DNA of 64,000 nucleotides, from assembly GCF_045063725.1 (NCBI RefSeq), contig NZ_CP173695.1; one strand, 5' to 3'. The stretch comes from Sellimonas catena. Lineage in GTDB: Bacteria; Bacillota; Clostridia; Lachnospirales; Lachnospiraceae. Made by a program: the position numbers and the translations under genes. Under the pieces are notes generated by a model. The model was not told the origin of the DNA, made no database searches, and was given only the letters and a program-made list of their open reading frames with translations. How positions within the stretch are numbered: the first letter of the stretch is position 1; every line of letters starts with the position of its first letter. Below, piece after piece: positions 62,842 to 64,000 of the stretch.

Positions 62842-64000
62842 GCAATCCGGATGAGCAGCGGACCTCCTTTATCCCGCCAAACTTCATCGAAAAGGGCAAG
62901 ATCTTAAACGGCACCTTTGACATCCGCAATGCCATTGAAGCCATTATTTTCGCCCTGCTGATCGGGGTGCCGGTGGTCCACCTGCCGTTTTCCCTGACCA
63001 CCCGCATCATCATCCTGTGCATGACCGCACTGCCGGCAGCTATGGTATCCCTCATCGGGATCGGCGGGGAAAGCATCACCGCTTTCCTTATGAACGCCCT
63101 GCGTTTTTTGAAGAACCGGCGGGTGATTTACCGCTCTGACGCAATGCCGGAGCCAAAGAAGAAACGGCAGAAGCTGCCTGGCACGAAAGAAGCCAAAAAA
63201 CCCGCCAAACGGGAACGCCGGAAGAAAAAGGCGAAAAAGGGCTCTTTGGAGGATTCTCCCCCTTTTGAGGGGGCCGGTCAGCAGGACGATGCACCTCCCA
63301 CGAAAGAGGCGCCCCAGCAGGATCTGTCCGGCTCCCCTTCCCCCACTCCTTCTGGGAAAACGAAACGGAAAAAGAAACGGGAGCCAAAGGTTCGTGAGCA
63401 TAAATCCTTCGATACCTCCACCCGGCGGGGCATCCGCAGGCAGGCCAGAGAAGATATCCGGCAGTTAGCCTATGAGCAGAAATGCGCAAAGATAGCAAAG
63501 CGCCGGGAAGAGCGGGCGGAGAAGGAAAAGCTCCGTGCCAAAAAGAAACAGGCTGCGCAGGACGCCCGCCTTGCTGCACGGCAGACGAAAGCGGCCCGCA
63601 AGGCAGAGGCTCGCAAGGCAAAGACGAAGGATGCGGAGGCACCGCAAAAGGCTGCTTCCAAATCGAGCCGCATGGCTTCCCAATCTTCCGGCAGGAAAAA
63701 GAAACGGAAGTTTCAGACCATAGAGGACTATCTTCCGATTGAAAAGATTGCCCACGGTGTCATCTACACAACGGATGGCCGGTATGTAAAAATCCTGGAA
63801 GTCGAGCCCATCAACTTCCTGCTCCGAAGTGCCAGGGAGCAGATGGGGATCATCTACAGCTTTATCAGCTACCTGAAAATCAGCCCGGTAAAGCTGCAGA
63901 TCAAGATGATCTCCAAACGGGCGGACATCAACCAGCATCTGGAGAAATCCAGACAGGAGCTGGAAAATGAAACGGATCCCCGGTGCCGGGAGCTGCAGGA
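62838..64000 (+). CDS. PrgI-VirB4 fusion ATPase of the mating channel (runs off right edge)
   Basis: The frame is open for at least 387 residues. Residues about 25-95 are a PrgI-like membrane domain with two helices (AIEAIIFALLIGVPVVHLPF; IIILCMTALPAAMVSLIGIGG). A basic, lysine- and arginine-rich linker follows (about 105-285). From about 290 (TIEDYLPIEKIAHGVIYTTDGRYVKILEVEPINFLLRS) the N-terminal domain of VirB4/TrsE begins; the ATPase motifs lie beyond the window. Fusing PrgI to VirB4 with such a linker is known in Firmicutes elements. It overlaps the preceding gene by 4 bp. Confidence 0.85.
   Translation, partial: MSNPDEQRTSFIPPNFIEKGKILNGTFDIRNAIEAIIFALLIGVPVVHLPFSLTTRIIILCMTALPAAMVSLIGIGGESITAFLMNALRFLKNRRVIYRSDAMPEPKKKRQKLPGTKEAKKPAKRERRKKKAKKGSLEDSPPFEGAGQQDDAPPTKEAPQQDLSGSPSPTPSGKTKRKKKREPKVREHKSFDTSTRRGIRRQAREDIRQLAYEQKCAKIAKRREERAEKEKLRAKKKQAAQDARLAARQTKAARKAEARKAKTKDAEAPQKAASKSSRMASQSSGRKKKRKFQTIEDYLPIEKIAHGVIYTTDGRYVKILEVEPINFLLRSAREQMGIIYSFISYLKISPVKLQIKMISKRADINQHLEKSRQELENETDPRCRELQ

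Larger units (their letters stand above)
6524..64000. mobile_element. Large integrative and conjugative element (right end beyond window)
   Basis: The left end is the tRNA-Leu scar. The content is replication- and mating-type: helix-turn-helix proteins, VirD4 coupling ATPase, VirB2-, VirB6- and VirB4-like proteins, lysozyme, plus many inserted elements and defence or resistance cargo. Backbone genes are near 50% GC, while cargo blocks are clearly AT-rich. No relaxase or integrase of the outer element is seen inside the window, so both should lie to the right. The first 300 bp (6,524-6,821) hold no gene; they contain short repeats (GGGATGATG) likely to be part of the recombination site. Confidence 0.75.

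Noticed and set aside
1..64000. CRISPR array
   Set aside because: No regularly spaced repeat-spacer series was found; the repeated motifs seen have irregular spacing or lie at gene ends and element ends.

Overview
The window reads as Lachnospiraceae-type (Clostridia, Firmicutes) DNA. A short chromosomal flank (about 1-6,465) carries the start of a FGGY sugar kinase, lgt, a compact RpoD-like sigma factor, a lipoprotein gene, a complete IS4-family element and a GNAT gene. The rest is one very large integrated element that runs off the right edge. Its left boundary is a 3' half of tRNA-Leu(UAA) at 6,465-6,523, the usual scar of integration into a tRNA gene. The element has two rightward conjugation blocks: 20,607-27,685 (DUF5697-like and DUF6100-like proteins, a winged-helix protein, a VirD4-type coupling ATPase, an S1-like protein) and 58,337-64,000 (VirB2-like subunit, VirB6/TrbL-like membrane protein, secreted protein, lysozyme/C39 peptidase, PrgI-VirB4 fusion). 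The two blocks share nearly the same upstream promoter sequence, and in each case an intrinsic terminator lies between promoter and first gene, which suggests co-regulation by antitermination.

The element is a nest of insertions whose edges can be read directly. (a) An ISLre2-family IS (9,188-17,920; 9-bp target duplication) is split by a 7-kb mobilizable element (10,387-17,436) that carries a large serine recombinase, a TnpW-like protein, a Tn916-Orf20/MobT-like protein and an oriT-like hairpin region. (b) A second, intact ISLre2 copy (24,881-26,565; another 9-bp duplication) cuts the VirD4 C-terminus. (c) A 13.4-kb tyrosine-integrase element (about 42,051-55,447) sits inside an ABC permease gene; rejoining the flanks restores the reading frame, and ATTTGGGGGA-like repeats cluster at both ends. 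It carries a two-component system with a BceAB/MacB-like ABC exporter, and a remnant of a second conjugation module (lysozyme, sortase B, VirD4 N-terminus). (d) Two identical IS110-family copies (35,358-37,000 and 50,889-52,531) are present, each with a 299-bp 5' end that may encode a bridge RNA.

Cargo includes several candidate defence or stress loci: a protein combining HTH, methyltransferase-like and YbaK-like domains (18,004-20,325); a three-gene metallo-beta-lactamase-fold / unknown / four-TM operon (27,761-29,787) next to a divergent AAA ATPase (30,068-31,444); and an AAA ATPase plus TOPRIM pair (31,660-33,748). A leftward run of small-molecule and stress genes (34,077-40,021) is punctuated by four copies of a conserved intergenic motif and looks like an array of gene cassettes. 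At least five genes or ORF pairs are explained by loss of one base in a short homopolymer, which points to indel errors in this sequence (or to widespread decay) and should be settled before those genes are called broken.
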